From: an uncultured bacterium
Lineage (GTDB): Bacteria > Patescibacteriota > Gracilibacteria > Absconditabacterales > Absconditicoccaceae
Assembly: GCA_937906635.1 (NCBI GenBank)
Contig: CALCYP010000016.1
Span: 1-16,255, forward strand
Direction of reading: 5' to 3'
Length of the DNA: 16,255 nucleotides
Each line of letters opens with the position of its first letter. The first letter of the stretch is position 1. The notes below the pieces were generated by a model. The model was not told the origin of the DNA. It saw only the letters and a program-made list of their open reading frames with translations, and ran no database searches. Below, one piece after another: positions 7,715-16,255 of the stretch. The position numbers were made by a program, and so were the translations under genes.

Positions 7715-9961
7715 TTATCATCTAATTTGTAAATTAATATATCATTCTAATGCCGGTTTATCTTCAAACTCCACTCTAGCTTTTATACTATATGTTCATC
7801 ACTTTATGTATGTATGCATTGTCTCTGAGCAAGATCTTCAATCACATTCTTGTGTATCTCAATCTCCGAATTCCCAGTAAATCTTCTTTGGCATTCAATC
7901 AAATGTAATACTCATTGGTACATTTTCTCAAACATTTGCAAGCTGTGCTGGGTGTTCATCTAATGATATTACTATATTTGTATTAGGCTTTTTTACACTT
8001 ATAATTGTTCCAGATACCGTGAATGTAAGTCAGTTTTTTGTCCTCATATCGACTGATGGATAAAATACTCCATTTTCATTCGCAAAATCATATTCGTATG
8101 TGTGAGAAATAATTGATTCTGATGTATTCGCATTTTTTACTCAGTCTCAAAAATCTCGTGAAAAGTAGACAATCTCGTCATTAGGGTCATTTAATGTCGT
8201 GGTAGATGCATCTAAATTTACAGTAAATGGGGATGTTCATACGGTCTCTGGAGACACCAACAATGTCCCTATTATTGTCGCTTGATTTACTGTAATCTCA
8301 ATTGTTTTGGTAGTCGTGAGTTGTTGATCGGGATCTGATACTTCTAATGTTATTTCTTGTTGTTTATCTTCATCTATTGTGATTTGAAATGTATTTGGAT
8401 CAGAAAATAATGATGGTCTTGATTCTCAATCTATAAATACTCTTTTTTGTGCAGATGAGCTATTGGGTGTTATATTCAATATTTGTAATGTTAATGTCGT
8501 GGGAAGTTGTGATATTTGTATTTGCTCTGGATTATCATAACTATTGTTTGATGTACTTAATGATACTGTATATTTTATATCAAATCAATCTGCTATTTCT
8601 CATTGTTCTACTCTTATTGGGAATGTATAAATTATATCATCAGATAGCTCTGGAAAATACACGCAAACATCATATACTCACTCCTTTGTATAACGGCTTT
8701 GAAATTCCACTGATTTTTCATCATCCCATATTCAATTACACTCTGCACTCCATTTTATATCATATAGTAAATTATAATCTTTAAATACCGATGATGAATC
8801 AAATTTTAAATTTACAGGATTTTTTCACACCAACAAAGCAGAGTTTAATGTTTCTATTTCAAACTTTTCACTAGCAACGCTTATTTCTGAGCCAATATTT
8901 ATACTTTGTACAGATGCCTGGTATGTCTGTGGAGTTCAAACAGTATCATTATAATAAACTATAAATTCAGGAATATAAGATCATTTTTTTGTATAAAAAC
9001 ATGTACTAGAAAAATTTAAACTATTATTTCATAGCTGGATCCTCTGTCAGTTTCAACAATCCAATGCAATACTTGTCACAGTCACTGATCACAACTTTGT
9101 CACTATATCTTTGTATTGGAGATCATTTAAGGTAAAATTAACATTTATAGGAGCGACCAAAGATGGATTATTTTTTAATGATATAGATGAATCTTTGAAT
9201 TTCGTATTTTTAACTATTGCAGAAGCATTTACTATTTGGTTATTTCATCGATTTTTACATGTATCACTGAATCAGGACAAAGTATTAAGCATTTTTACTA
9301 ATAAAATTCATACAATTATCATCATCAAAAAAGATAGGAATGTTCACAACACAAAAGGTGTTTTCCTTTTGTTTTTTGATACTATAGTTTTATTTAAATT
9401 GACTAAGAATAATCACAATCAAATGATGAATAATAATCAGAAAAATATTATCGAAAAAAGTTGTAAGAGATTTACAGCTGTACAACTATCTACTCAAAAA
9501 ATATTTAATCTATTTTGGTCTTTCATCAGAGAATAAAACACAGCGACCAGTCATCCGAGAAAGAAAATAAGCAATATTCCACATCAAATCATAAATTTTT
9601 TGAATGAAAAATTTTTTGATTTTGAATCATCTGTGTTTATGTTTTTGTCTACATGAATCTCTTTTTCTCATGAAATATTTGTCGTCAATGTAGCTAATGT
9701 TGATTTATTCTGAGAATAAAGATCGCTTAATTTCTGCATCTGATCATGTATCTCATCTTTTTGATTATCTGTAAGCTCTGAATCCTGCAATAGCTCTTTT
9801 AGTTCTTTGTATTTTGCTTGTATTTGCTCTTGTTGAGATTTCAATTTATCAATACTACTCTGTGTATTATCTGTTGCAGTTGATTGAATATTGTTTTCAG
9901 TATTTGTTCACTGTGTATTTCATGTATTATTATTTCATGTCGTAAAAAATGGATCTGCCAT
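7715..9961 (-). CDS. three-helix membrane protein with PKD-like modules, 748 aa
   Basis: Predicted membrane protein exposing a long beta-sandwich region. Residues 1-33 are Asn/Thr/Gln-rich and 34-92 a probable coiled coil. Three hydrophobic segments follow at about 123-145, 164-190 and 206-226. The remaining 520 residues contain about four PKD/Ig-like modules. The last two carry the diagnostic PKD motif: DFGDG at about 603-607, with both glycines encoded by UGA, and FGDG at 698-701, followed by the HTY block. The first module has the related DCGNG near 290. There is no cleavable signal peptide, so the first helix probably acts as anchor. PKD modules usually mediate protein or glycan contacts; the partner here is unknown. 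The frame is intact only in code 25. It is the promoter-proximal gene of an operon with gatC. The function is not assigned. Confidence 0.85.
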
Positions 9962-10008
9962 AATATTTTTGTTTTAATAATAAAACTGTAACTCTTTGCC
10001 ATATTTTA

Positions 10009-10036
10009 TAGATAATTATTTTATTTGTAAATTCAA
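10009..10036 (-). promoter_or_regulatory. possible promoter of the PKD protein-gatC operon
   Basis: On the minus strand TTGAAT (10036-10031), a 16-bp spacer and TATCTA (10014-10009). The -10 box is weak. It is kept because the spacing equals that of the better promoters here and it is the best candidate upstream of 9961. Confidence 0.35.
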
Positions 10037-10058
10037 CAAAAAAAAAGTGCTCAAAAAT

Positions 10059-10086
10059 TTGACAAAAAAATTTTTCTGGTTATAAT
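10059..10086 (+). promoter_or_regulatory. consensus promoter of the exported-protein genes
   Basis: Perfect TTGACA (10059-10064), a 16-bp spacer and perfect TATAAT (10081-10086). It is the strongest promoter in the window and lies about 45 bp before ATG 10131, back to back with the operon promoter on the other strand. Confidence 0.75.
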
Positions 10087-10130
10087 TTATTGTAGAGTAT
10101 ATTTTGTTTTATAATTTAAGTTAATAAAAA

Positions 10131-10802
10131 ATGTCTACTATCAAGAAAAAATTTAACATTGGAACTATTGCTATGTTCTTGTGATGCTTAGTGTTGGCTA
10201 CATTAATCACTCAACCTATTTTGGCTAGGGCAGATAATGAATGAGGAAATATTATTATTGATACAAGTTTCTCACCATCAAGAAGTATCTCTGTTGAAGA
10301 CTTATCAGCATCAAGAATTATGATGTGAGAATGATGATTATGTAACAACTCAGAATCTTGTGCTAAAATCTCTGGAGATATATTGTATGTAGATAAAATA
10401 AGAATTTGAAATGGCGATGACGATGACCAAAGTACTATTTTAATTAGTTGAGGTTTTCTATATTTTACGAATACGTTTGGTCCTCAAGAGTTTCCACTAA
10501 ACAGTTTCGATGATGTCTTTTCCTACATAACATTTAAAAATTATTTCGCTAGTAAACTTGGTAATCTTAATGATGGATGACAATATTATATTGATTTTAC
10601 ACCTCGATGGGAAGAAGCCTGAATTCTTTTCGAGGGTAATAATGCTAGGAGGGATTGTAATGAGGAAACAGCTGGGTCTTTGTATTATGAAGAAGATAAT
10701 TCTTGAAGTAAATTAATCATGTGTATGAAAATAAATGCTAATGAATACAGTGGTGTTGTATTAAAAGGATTTGATGGTTGAAATGATGTCAGTAGAGATT
10801 AA
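10131..10802 (+). CDS. exported protein of unknown function, 223 aa
   Basis: Code-25 frame from ATG 10131 to TAA 10802. Residues 1-34 are a clear Sec signal: a Lys-rich start, a hydrophobic core (IAMFLGCLVLATLI) and a probable cleavage site at ARA34|D35. The mature part, about 189 residues, is Gly/Asp/Asn-rich and beta-type (IGNGDDDDQSTILISGG), with four cysteines beyond the signal that could form two disulfides. The C-terminal segment CNEETAGSLYYEEDNSG followed by KLIMCMKI resembles the small 'C...AG.l.Y....k...C' module found near the ends of tail-fibre-like and bacterial surface proteins; this likeness is from memory and tentative. It lies 77 bp upstream of the giant surface-protein gene in the same direction behind a consensus promoter, so the two may act together at the cell surface. 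There is no Shine-Dalgarno sequence. Confidence 0.75.
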
Positions 10803-10821
10803 AAGAAATATACATTTGTAG

Positions 10822-10844
10822 GTGGCATACTATATATATGCCAC
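10822..10844 (+). other. intercistronic hairpin
   Basis: GTGGCATA (10822-10829) and TATGCCAC (10837-10844) form a perfect 8-bp stem with a 7-base loop between two exported-protein genes. A short T run appears only 12 bases later, so it is a weak or partial terminator at best. An mRNA-stability or attenuation role would make the two genes differently expressed. Confidence 0.5.
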
Positions 10845-10879
10845 TTATGGTAAGGATTTTTATTATTTGACTTTTCATC

Positions 10880-13800
10880 ATGAAAACAAAAATTAATCGT
10901 ATAGGTATTATCGGATTACTTGTATCATGCATACTGACAACATGTGTAGCATTTGCTAATATTACTATCACACAAAATGTATTTGATAGCATACAATGAT
11001 CAGATGGTAGTTTTGCTTATGTATGATATAGTTGAGACTATAATGGTTCTTGAATGTTTATTTTTTGAAACGATACAATAACTTGAAATTATTCTATCAT
11101 TCTTTCTGGCTATGATCAAAATTTAGCTTGTCATGAACAATTAATTTGATACTATATAAATCCTTTCTGGTGAGATGGTCGTATTTGGCCATTAAGTGCA
11201 AATAGTTTACAAACATTAGCCGAAGAAGACCCTAACTTTGAGGGGCTTAATATCGATGGATGATTATTCACAAGTTGTGAAGGAGAACAAATTGATCCTT
11301 TTGCAATATTTGGGTATATCGAATATGATTATACGCCTAATGATACATCTTCCTCATTAGACAATCAGGAAACAGGATATAAAATTTGGGCAGGAATTTC
11401 TTGATTAAATACTGATACACCATCATTTGCAAACGCCTTATTTTTACTTTGATGATGAAGTGGTAGCGATGTGTCAGCTTCTTGATGGATCTTTGATTCA
11501 GTTTCTAACACTGGAATAGTTGTTCCAAATGAAAATGGTAATTTTTCTGAACATAGAATTCCATATTTATGAGATCAAACTATAAATTTTAGATTTATAG
11601 ATCCTGCATATTTCTCTTGAAATAATTGGTATACTACATGAGAAACAGTTAAGGTGAGAATGTCTTGAATTACTTGATATCATTGGCAATTATCTGGAGA
11701 TTTAATGGAAACATTATCATGAGATTTTTCAACTGCAAATATTGAGAAATCTGTAACATTAACCAACCAAACTTGAAGCAAAAGCATAAATTTCTCTGTA
11801 TCTGCCAATGACAATTGAGAGTGGATAGATATACATTCTAGCGACTATCAAATAACTCTACTTTGAGCAGATGAATGATGAAATGGAATACCTAATACAG
11901 AATCTTGATCAGTATCATGTACTTGGGAATGACCAGATCCTCAAGAAATTCTAACTGGTGGATCGACGATTTTTGGACTAACATGTACCTGAACAAGTGC
12001 TTTAACAGGAGAAATAAGTAGCTGAAATATACATATTGCTGGCTACACTGGTGGTAGTATCAATTCTATTACATATCAATCTTTAGATGATATTAATATC
12101 ACATTTACTGCATGAAGCACTACTTGAACAGCTTCTCTATCTTTAAACGGTAATTCTATTTGTCTAGCTAATAATATGGGTATTTGTAATGGTGTTTATA
12201 ATTCATATTCTGTAGTTATTACATGAAATACTACATCTGGATGAGAATCTGAAGACCCTGAAGAACCATCTTGAACAAAGCCTAATATAGCAATCACAAC
12301 ACAACCAAGTACAGGTTGGTCTCAAAATAAAATTATAAACGCATATTCTACAAACTATTCTGGATTTCAGTATATTATAACAGCATCAGACAGTTGTGAC
12401 TGAAATATAAGTTTCAACTGAGCAAACTCGTACAACTGATGAAATATCGAACTAAATAATGAATATTATAATTGAAAATATATATGTTTCAGAGCATGGA
12501 ATTCTTATTGAACTTGATATGCAAGAAGTGATAAAATTGAAAATATTGATAAGACAAAACCTGTTTGTTCTCGATGAGAGCCATCAAAAACAGAATTAAT
12601 TGTTTGAGAAACTTGAGTTATAACTTTGACATGTGTAGACACATGAGCATGAATAGAGACAAGTTCTCTTTTAAGTAGTAGCTTATCTGCTACATATGGT
12701 GTCTTAAGTTTTAGTAATGCTACAGTATCATGAAGCCCATCAAGTAAGAATTTCTCATTTATATATACTGCTTTAAATGTATGAGAAACCACAATATCAA
12801 TATTAGATAATAAGATACGTGATGGTGCTTGAAATTCAAATATTAGAGTGTCTTCACCAGAAATTACTGTAACCGAAGAAGACAATCCTTGACATAACTC
12901 TGCATCTTGTGAAAAACTCTTTCAATTCACACAAGTGCCCTACTCTTCTTGGACACAAAGTGATACTGTAGAAGTTGAACTATTTTGCTGAAGCACATGA
13001 CGATGGGCCTTTTCAACGACAAATATTTGAGTAAACATATTTGATGGTACCTGATTTGAAAATGGACATCTATTGTTGACAACGACATGAGAATCGTTTA
13101 ATGATAAATATGTTTGTATCTATTCTCAGACATGAGAAAGAGTCGAAACCGGTTGTACAGAGTATCCATTTATGATTGATGCTTTTGCTCCTGATATTCA
13201 GCTAAAGAGCCCTAATAATTGAACATCTTTTGAATCAGGAGATGCGGTAACTTTGTCACGAACAGGATATGATAGTACATCTTGAATTTCAGGATATACT
13301 CTAGAAATTAGTAAACCAAATGGTTCTAATATTGTCAAATATTTTGATAATATCACGACAAGTACTTGAATTATTGTAGATATTGAATGAAGGTGGCATC
13401 GATATGTTACAGCTTATGATAATGCTTGACGTTCTGAAATTGGTACAAGATTTTTCGATGTAACATATTCTGGATGAAGTAATTCTTGAAATAGTAATTC
13501 CTGAAATATCGAAACATGAGAGACGATTACGTGATTTAGTTTAATTACTCCGGCTTTGTTCGATAGATTTTCTCTATGAAATGATATAATATTTAAATGG
13601 AATTCTTGAGAATTAAATAGCTGATATTTGCTGAATGTAAATAAGATTTGATGAGATACTATTTTTAGTGGATTCATTACTTGAACATCTATTACTTTAA
13701 GCTGACGATATTTCAATACTGGTGCTTATTCTTGGTCTGTCGAAGATATAGCCTCGAGTAATATAGAAGCAATAGCATTGTTCTATGTCGTAGATATTGA

Positions 13801-14935
13801 AAATCTACCAGATTTAGAAGTAGATCAATTTGAATTTTATGAAATAGATGATGCGGAAATTAATGAATATTATAAATCAAATTCGATTACAATTGATTGA
13901 CTTGAAAATTGATGGTATTCTTTGGCATATCTAAAGGATAATATATGAGTATTGTATATAAATTGAGATTTCGTATGAACACAATGATTTGTGACAAATG
14001 ATGATAAAGTTCGTATTGAATTAAAAGCTAGCAATGAGTACAATACAACCGTATCTACAAAATTAATTATTGGTTCTGGATCTAATTTAGTTTCTGGTGA
14101 TTTCAAAATTACGACTAAAGATTGAATTAATGGTTGGAACGATCCTTTGTTGACTCCTCTACAGAGATTATGGTGAATTATTTTCGTGGATAGTTTGGTA
14201 GAAATGTATCAAAACAATCCAGAAAAATTAGCTACATTCTTGGCTACATTTATGCAACTATTACAAGATAAATCAGATTATTATGGACAAGAAATATCTG
14301 ATGCACAATTAAATTGAGATAATGAACTGGCAAACGAATACAGAACTTATAAAAATGCTGTAGATTTCTTGTATACAATAGTAAAATATCGTTATGATAA
14401 TCTTAATGTTGAAGATCGTACAGTATATATAGCACCAAATGGAAAACAATATTTGGTGGAATATGATGAAGATAGGATGGCTTATACTTCTCCAGATTTT
14501 GCACGTCCAAAGTATTTCCCTACTCGAGAACTATTTACAAATCATATTGATATAAATAATCCTGCCGTTTGAAAATGGTGAATCGTATGAAATGTAATTA
14601 CGACACACAATGGAAAAATTTATACAATTTATGAAACAAATTGAAAATGGACATCAAGTAACTTTAAGACTGCTAAATATTTTGATACAAAAGAAGATAT
14701 TATAAATCATATATTGGCAAATAATCCTGCTTCAAATTGGAATCATACTGTAGATCCAGATTTTGAGCAAGTAGTATATACGGCTCCAAATGGGAAAGTT
14801 TACAAGATCTTTAAAACAAGTAGTAAATGAAACAATCCAAACATGTATTCGTCTTATAACTTTGTGGACGCAAAATACTTTACAAGTCTAGAAGCTGCTA
14901 AAAAATTTATAGATCAAAGTAATCCAAAAAGATAG
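10880..14935 (+). CDS. large multi-domain surface protein, adhesin-like, 1351 aa
   Basis: Uninterrupted only in code 25, where very many glycines are UGA. Signal peptide 1-26 (cleavage AFA26|N27). The mature protein is Ser/Thr/Gly/Asn-rich and almost all beta. Two Ig-like modules of the same type lie at about 335-450 and 560-665; both contain a 'C-x(n)-G-x-T-x(3)-LTC' core. Two further modules at about 470-555 and 672-765 resemble each other. Ig/FN3-like segments follow at about 766-862 and 884-970. A linker at about 863-883 is Ser/Asn/Gly-rich. Residues 1088-1175 switch to an all-helical segment, and the protein ends in three repeats (about 1183-1230, 1242-1285, 1300-1350). It has no C-terminal membrane helix or LPXTG motif, so the tail repeats may attach it to the cell surface. 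Cell-cell or host contact is the likely role, by inference. The stop TAG is the first three bases of a palindromic repeat. There is no near-start Shine-Dalgarno sequence. Confidence 0.85.
14420..14929 (+). repeat. three tandem C-terminal protein repeats (APNGK...KYF...NNP)
   Basis: Protein-level repeats of 45-52 residues inside the surface protein. The shared pattern is (A)PNGK-x-Y-x(n)-F-x(3)-KYF-x-T/S-x-E-x(n)-I-x(3)-NP. The cores are APNGKQY, HNGKIY and APNGKVY, followed by KYFPTRE, KYFDTKE and KYFTSLE, and ending NNPA, NNPA and SNPK. The DNA has diverged, so this is an old duplication kept by selection rather than a recent tandem expansion. Confidence 0.8.
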
Positions 14936-14993
14936 TCGGCAGTCGGCTGTCATCACTCTACTGGCATAACCGAAGACTGCCGACCGTAGACTA
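14933..14993. repeat. palindromic repeat element bounded by TAGTC/GACTA (61 bp)
   Basis: The ends are TAGTC (14933-14937) and GACTA (14989-14993). Internal arms GTCGGCAGTC (14935-14944) and GACTGCCGAC (14975-14984) pair perfectly around a 30-base loop. The left TAG is the stop of the surface protein. The right end, read on the minus strand, is the TAG stop of the transglycosylase-like gene, so the element fills exactly the junction between two convergent genes. It may also act as a two-way terminator, although no T run follows. Confidence 0.8.
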
Positions 14994-15926
14994 ATGGCTA
15001 ACTAAAATCTCTCGTTTTCATTTTGGCAGAGAATTTCAGAGAATTCGTGGATTTAATTCTTTGATTTCTTTGTATGAATATTTATTTTTCTTAGCTCGTT
15101 TGACCAAATCTTTTATTTCTGAGACAGAGATAATTTCAGTATTTTTAGATTCATAAAACGATAAATTATTGACATTCACAAAATCATCCAAATTTTGGAA
15201 AATGTAAGAATATGCCATAATTTGTAAATATTTTTCTTTTATATCGTTTGAAATATACAAATCATCAAAATTTTTAACTCACTGAGTATTCATTTGCTGT
15301 TCTAATTCATCTGTTCACATGAGATAAGCGATTAAGACAAGGTTTCGATCTTTCAATTCTTTGTATAAATCAGAGAAATACATAGCTACAGCTTCGCTGA
15401 CTTTCTTTACATTTAATGTTTCATCTACATCTATTGATATAATTAAACCGTAATATTCTCGTAAATCTTTTTCCATTTGCCAATATGGTTGCTGAAAATC
15501 ATTTATTATTGCTATATAACTAAAGTCTACAGGGATATTATATTTTTGAAAAATTTCATAAACAGCTGGTAAATAATACTGAGACAGAGTATATTTATAA
15601 TCAACATCACTCTGATTTTTTTTTATTATTCTATCTAGTTTTATCTGCGTATCAGTATCCATGAGATATAAATCAACATCTGCTCATAGGAAGCTAAACA
15701 AGTCTGTTTTTGTATTTTCAAATTCTCATATATTTTGAGTCGACTCCTCTATCGTCTCTCATGAATTTTTTTTGTGTGGTAAAATAAATTGAAAAACCAA
15801 TAGCAACACCAAAAATCACAAAATAATGTATCTTACGACCATATTTTTTCATTTATAATATTCTTTCGCTTCCTCTTTTACTGTTTTCACAGTCTCTGAA
15901 ATTTTTTTGTTTTCTTTTTTTGCCAT
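14991..15926 (-). CDS. membrane-anchored MltD-like lytic transglycosylase homologue, probably inactive, 311 aa
   Basis: Code-25 frame from ATG 15926 to TAG 14991. The N-terminus is Lys-rich and cytoplasmic, then a single membrane helix at about 31-50 anchors an extracytoplasmic domain. Residues 117-205 follow the MltD-type SLT domain closely. YYLPAVYEIFQKYNIPVDFS matches the 'Y.P..e..l...glP.els' block. WQMEKDLREYYGL matches 'WQFMPATgrrYGL', and the segment ending YFSDLYKELKDRNLVLIAY matches 'YL.dLye.fgdW.lAlaaY'. The tail (about 283-308: YSYKEIKELNPRILGNSLPKG) matches the LysM-like end 'isleeLraLNP.l....lP.G'. The catalytic Glu of the family's 'plvES' motif is replaced: here AIIND, so Asn142 stands at the Glu position, and the following loop is shortened by several residues. 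It may bind peptidoglycan without cleaving it. Family assignment is by motif reading. Confidence 0.75.
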
Positions 15927-16000
15927 ATTGTTTGGTAAAAAGATAAATAACTTATTTATTGTTTACATATATTTTTGATATTTTCAAGCAAGAAATAATT

Positions 16001-16037
16001 AAAAAAAATCCCCATCCCGCAAACTTGCGAGACAAGG
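16001..16037 (-). terminator. intrinsic terminator of the gene entering from the right edge
   Basis: On the minus strand CCTTGTCTCGCAA and TTGCGGGATGGGG (16037-16010) form a 13-bp stem with several G-U pairs and a tiny loop, followed almost at once by eight T. It is oriented to end a transcript coming from the partial gene at 16174-16255 and so protects the transglycosylase-like gene from read-through. The promoter of the latter must lie in 15927-16000; only weak candidates (TTGCTT, 16 bp, TATGTA) are visible. Confidence 0.7.
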
Positions 16038-16055
16038 ACTTCTTTGCTATCTTTC

Positions 16056-16090
16056 ATTTCGAGGAACGTAGTGACGTAGTGACGAAAAAT
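16056..16090. repeat. small imperfect palindrome with an 8-bp duplication
   Basis: ATTTCG at the left and CGAAAAAT at the right enclose two adjacent copies of CGTAGTGA (16067-16074, 16075-16082). The vocabulary (CATTTCGA...) recurs at 98-105 in the repeat at the other end of the window, so this may be a fragment of a dispersed repeat family. Confidence 0.35.
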
Positions 16091-16099
16091 CCACTATGT

Positions 16100-16171
16100 G
16101 TTTCATCTTCCGTAATCTCCCAATCTTCTGTAATCTTGGAATCTTCCGCAATCTCCCAATCTTCCGTAATC
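16100..16171. repeat. 18-bp tandem repeat, four copies
   Basis: Four consecutive 18-bp units (16100-16117, 16118-16135, 16136-16153, 16154-16171). On the minus strand the unit is GATTACGGAAGATTGGGA; the other copies differ at one to a few positions. It lies directly downstream of the TAG stop of the partial gene. The period is a multiple of three, but the array is outside the frame of that gene as read here. Confidence 0.8.
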
Positions 16172-16173
16172 CC

Positions 16174-16255
16174 CTATTTTTCACTCCTCATAAGCATTAA
16201 CATTACATATCCACGAAGTTCCAACATGGTTGGATCCATTACTTTTACTATTCAC
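16174..16255 (-). CDS. C-terminal end of an unrecognised gene (partial)
   Basis: An open frame enters from the right edge and ends at TAG (16176-16174) after 26 visible codons, including one UGA read as Gly. The visible end is helical and Met/Leu-rich (MDPTMLELRGYVMLMLMRSE). Support comes from the well-formed terminator further along on the same strand, which needs an upstream transcript. The piece is too short to assign a family. Confidence 0.4.

Noticed and set aside
8449..8784. 111-codon plus-strand frame rich in hydrophobic residues
   Set aside because: Also antisense to the PKD protein; its apparent membrane character is a by-product of the AT-rich complement.
9111..9536. 141-codon open frame on the plus strand
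   Set aside because: Antisense shadow of the 748-aa PKD membrane protein, whose minus-strand frame is intact in code 25 and carries recognisable motifs.
12505..12885. 126-codon minus-strand frame
   Set aside because: Antisense to the Ig-like modules of the surface protein; no family features and no start signals.
13414..14106. Minus-strand frames of 100 and 78 codons
   Set aside because: Shadows of the surface protein frame, which is continuous through the region in code 25.

Overview
This AT-rich window comes from a bacterium that reads UGA as glycine (genetic code 25), which is known in Candidatus Gracilibacteria (BD1-5) and Absconditabacteria (SR1). The sequence alone does not separate the two. 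Under the standard code most genes here look shattered. Under code 25 they become long intact frames, and UGA falls on residues that must be glycine: the lipobox Gly of a lipoprotein, the P-loop Gly of EF-G, the glycines of a methyltransferase SAM motif and the Gly of PKD 'FGDG' motifs. Stops are only TAA and TAG.

Layout: 1-191 is a hairpin-rich intergenic repeat. 231-2876 (-) encodes an 881-residue DUF3160-type lipoprotein. 3021-3818 (+) encodes a SAM methyltransferase-like protein, convergent with an unrecognised 226-residue gene (3854-4534, -). 4738-6846 (-) is fusA (EF-G), followed by a palindromic repeat and a terminator. 7041-7355 (+) is a small GC-richer gene with no UGA codons. A shared bidirectional terminator separates it from the operon at 9961-7420 (-), which encodes a 748-residue three-helix membrane protein with PKD-like modules and, one base later, gatC. 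Divergently, 10131-10802 and 10880-14935 (+) encode two exported proteins, the second a 1351-residue multi-domain surface protein with three C-terminal repeats. 14991-15926 (-) encodes a membrane-anchored MltD-like lytic transglycosylase homologue that seems to lack the catalytic glutamate. The window closes with a terminator, an 18-bp tandem array and the C-terminal end of another minus-strand gene.

Functionally this is a mix of translation genes (fusA, gatC) and cell-envelope genes (lipoprotein, PKD membrane protein, exported protein pair, transglycosylase-like protein). The large exported proteins fit the host-attached or predatory lifestyle reported for these phyla, but that link is inference.

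The most unusual observation is that two intergenic palindromic elements, both bounded by TAGTC...GACTA, supply the TAG stop codons of three genes. In one case the two ends of a 61-bp element terminate both convergent neighbours. A fourth gene ends in TAG right beside a tandem array, while all seven genes without an adjacent repeat end in TAA. There are no rRNA or tRNA genes, CRISPR arrays or transposase genes that I can see. No gene-free stretch exceeds 300 bases.
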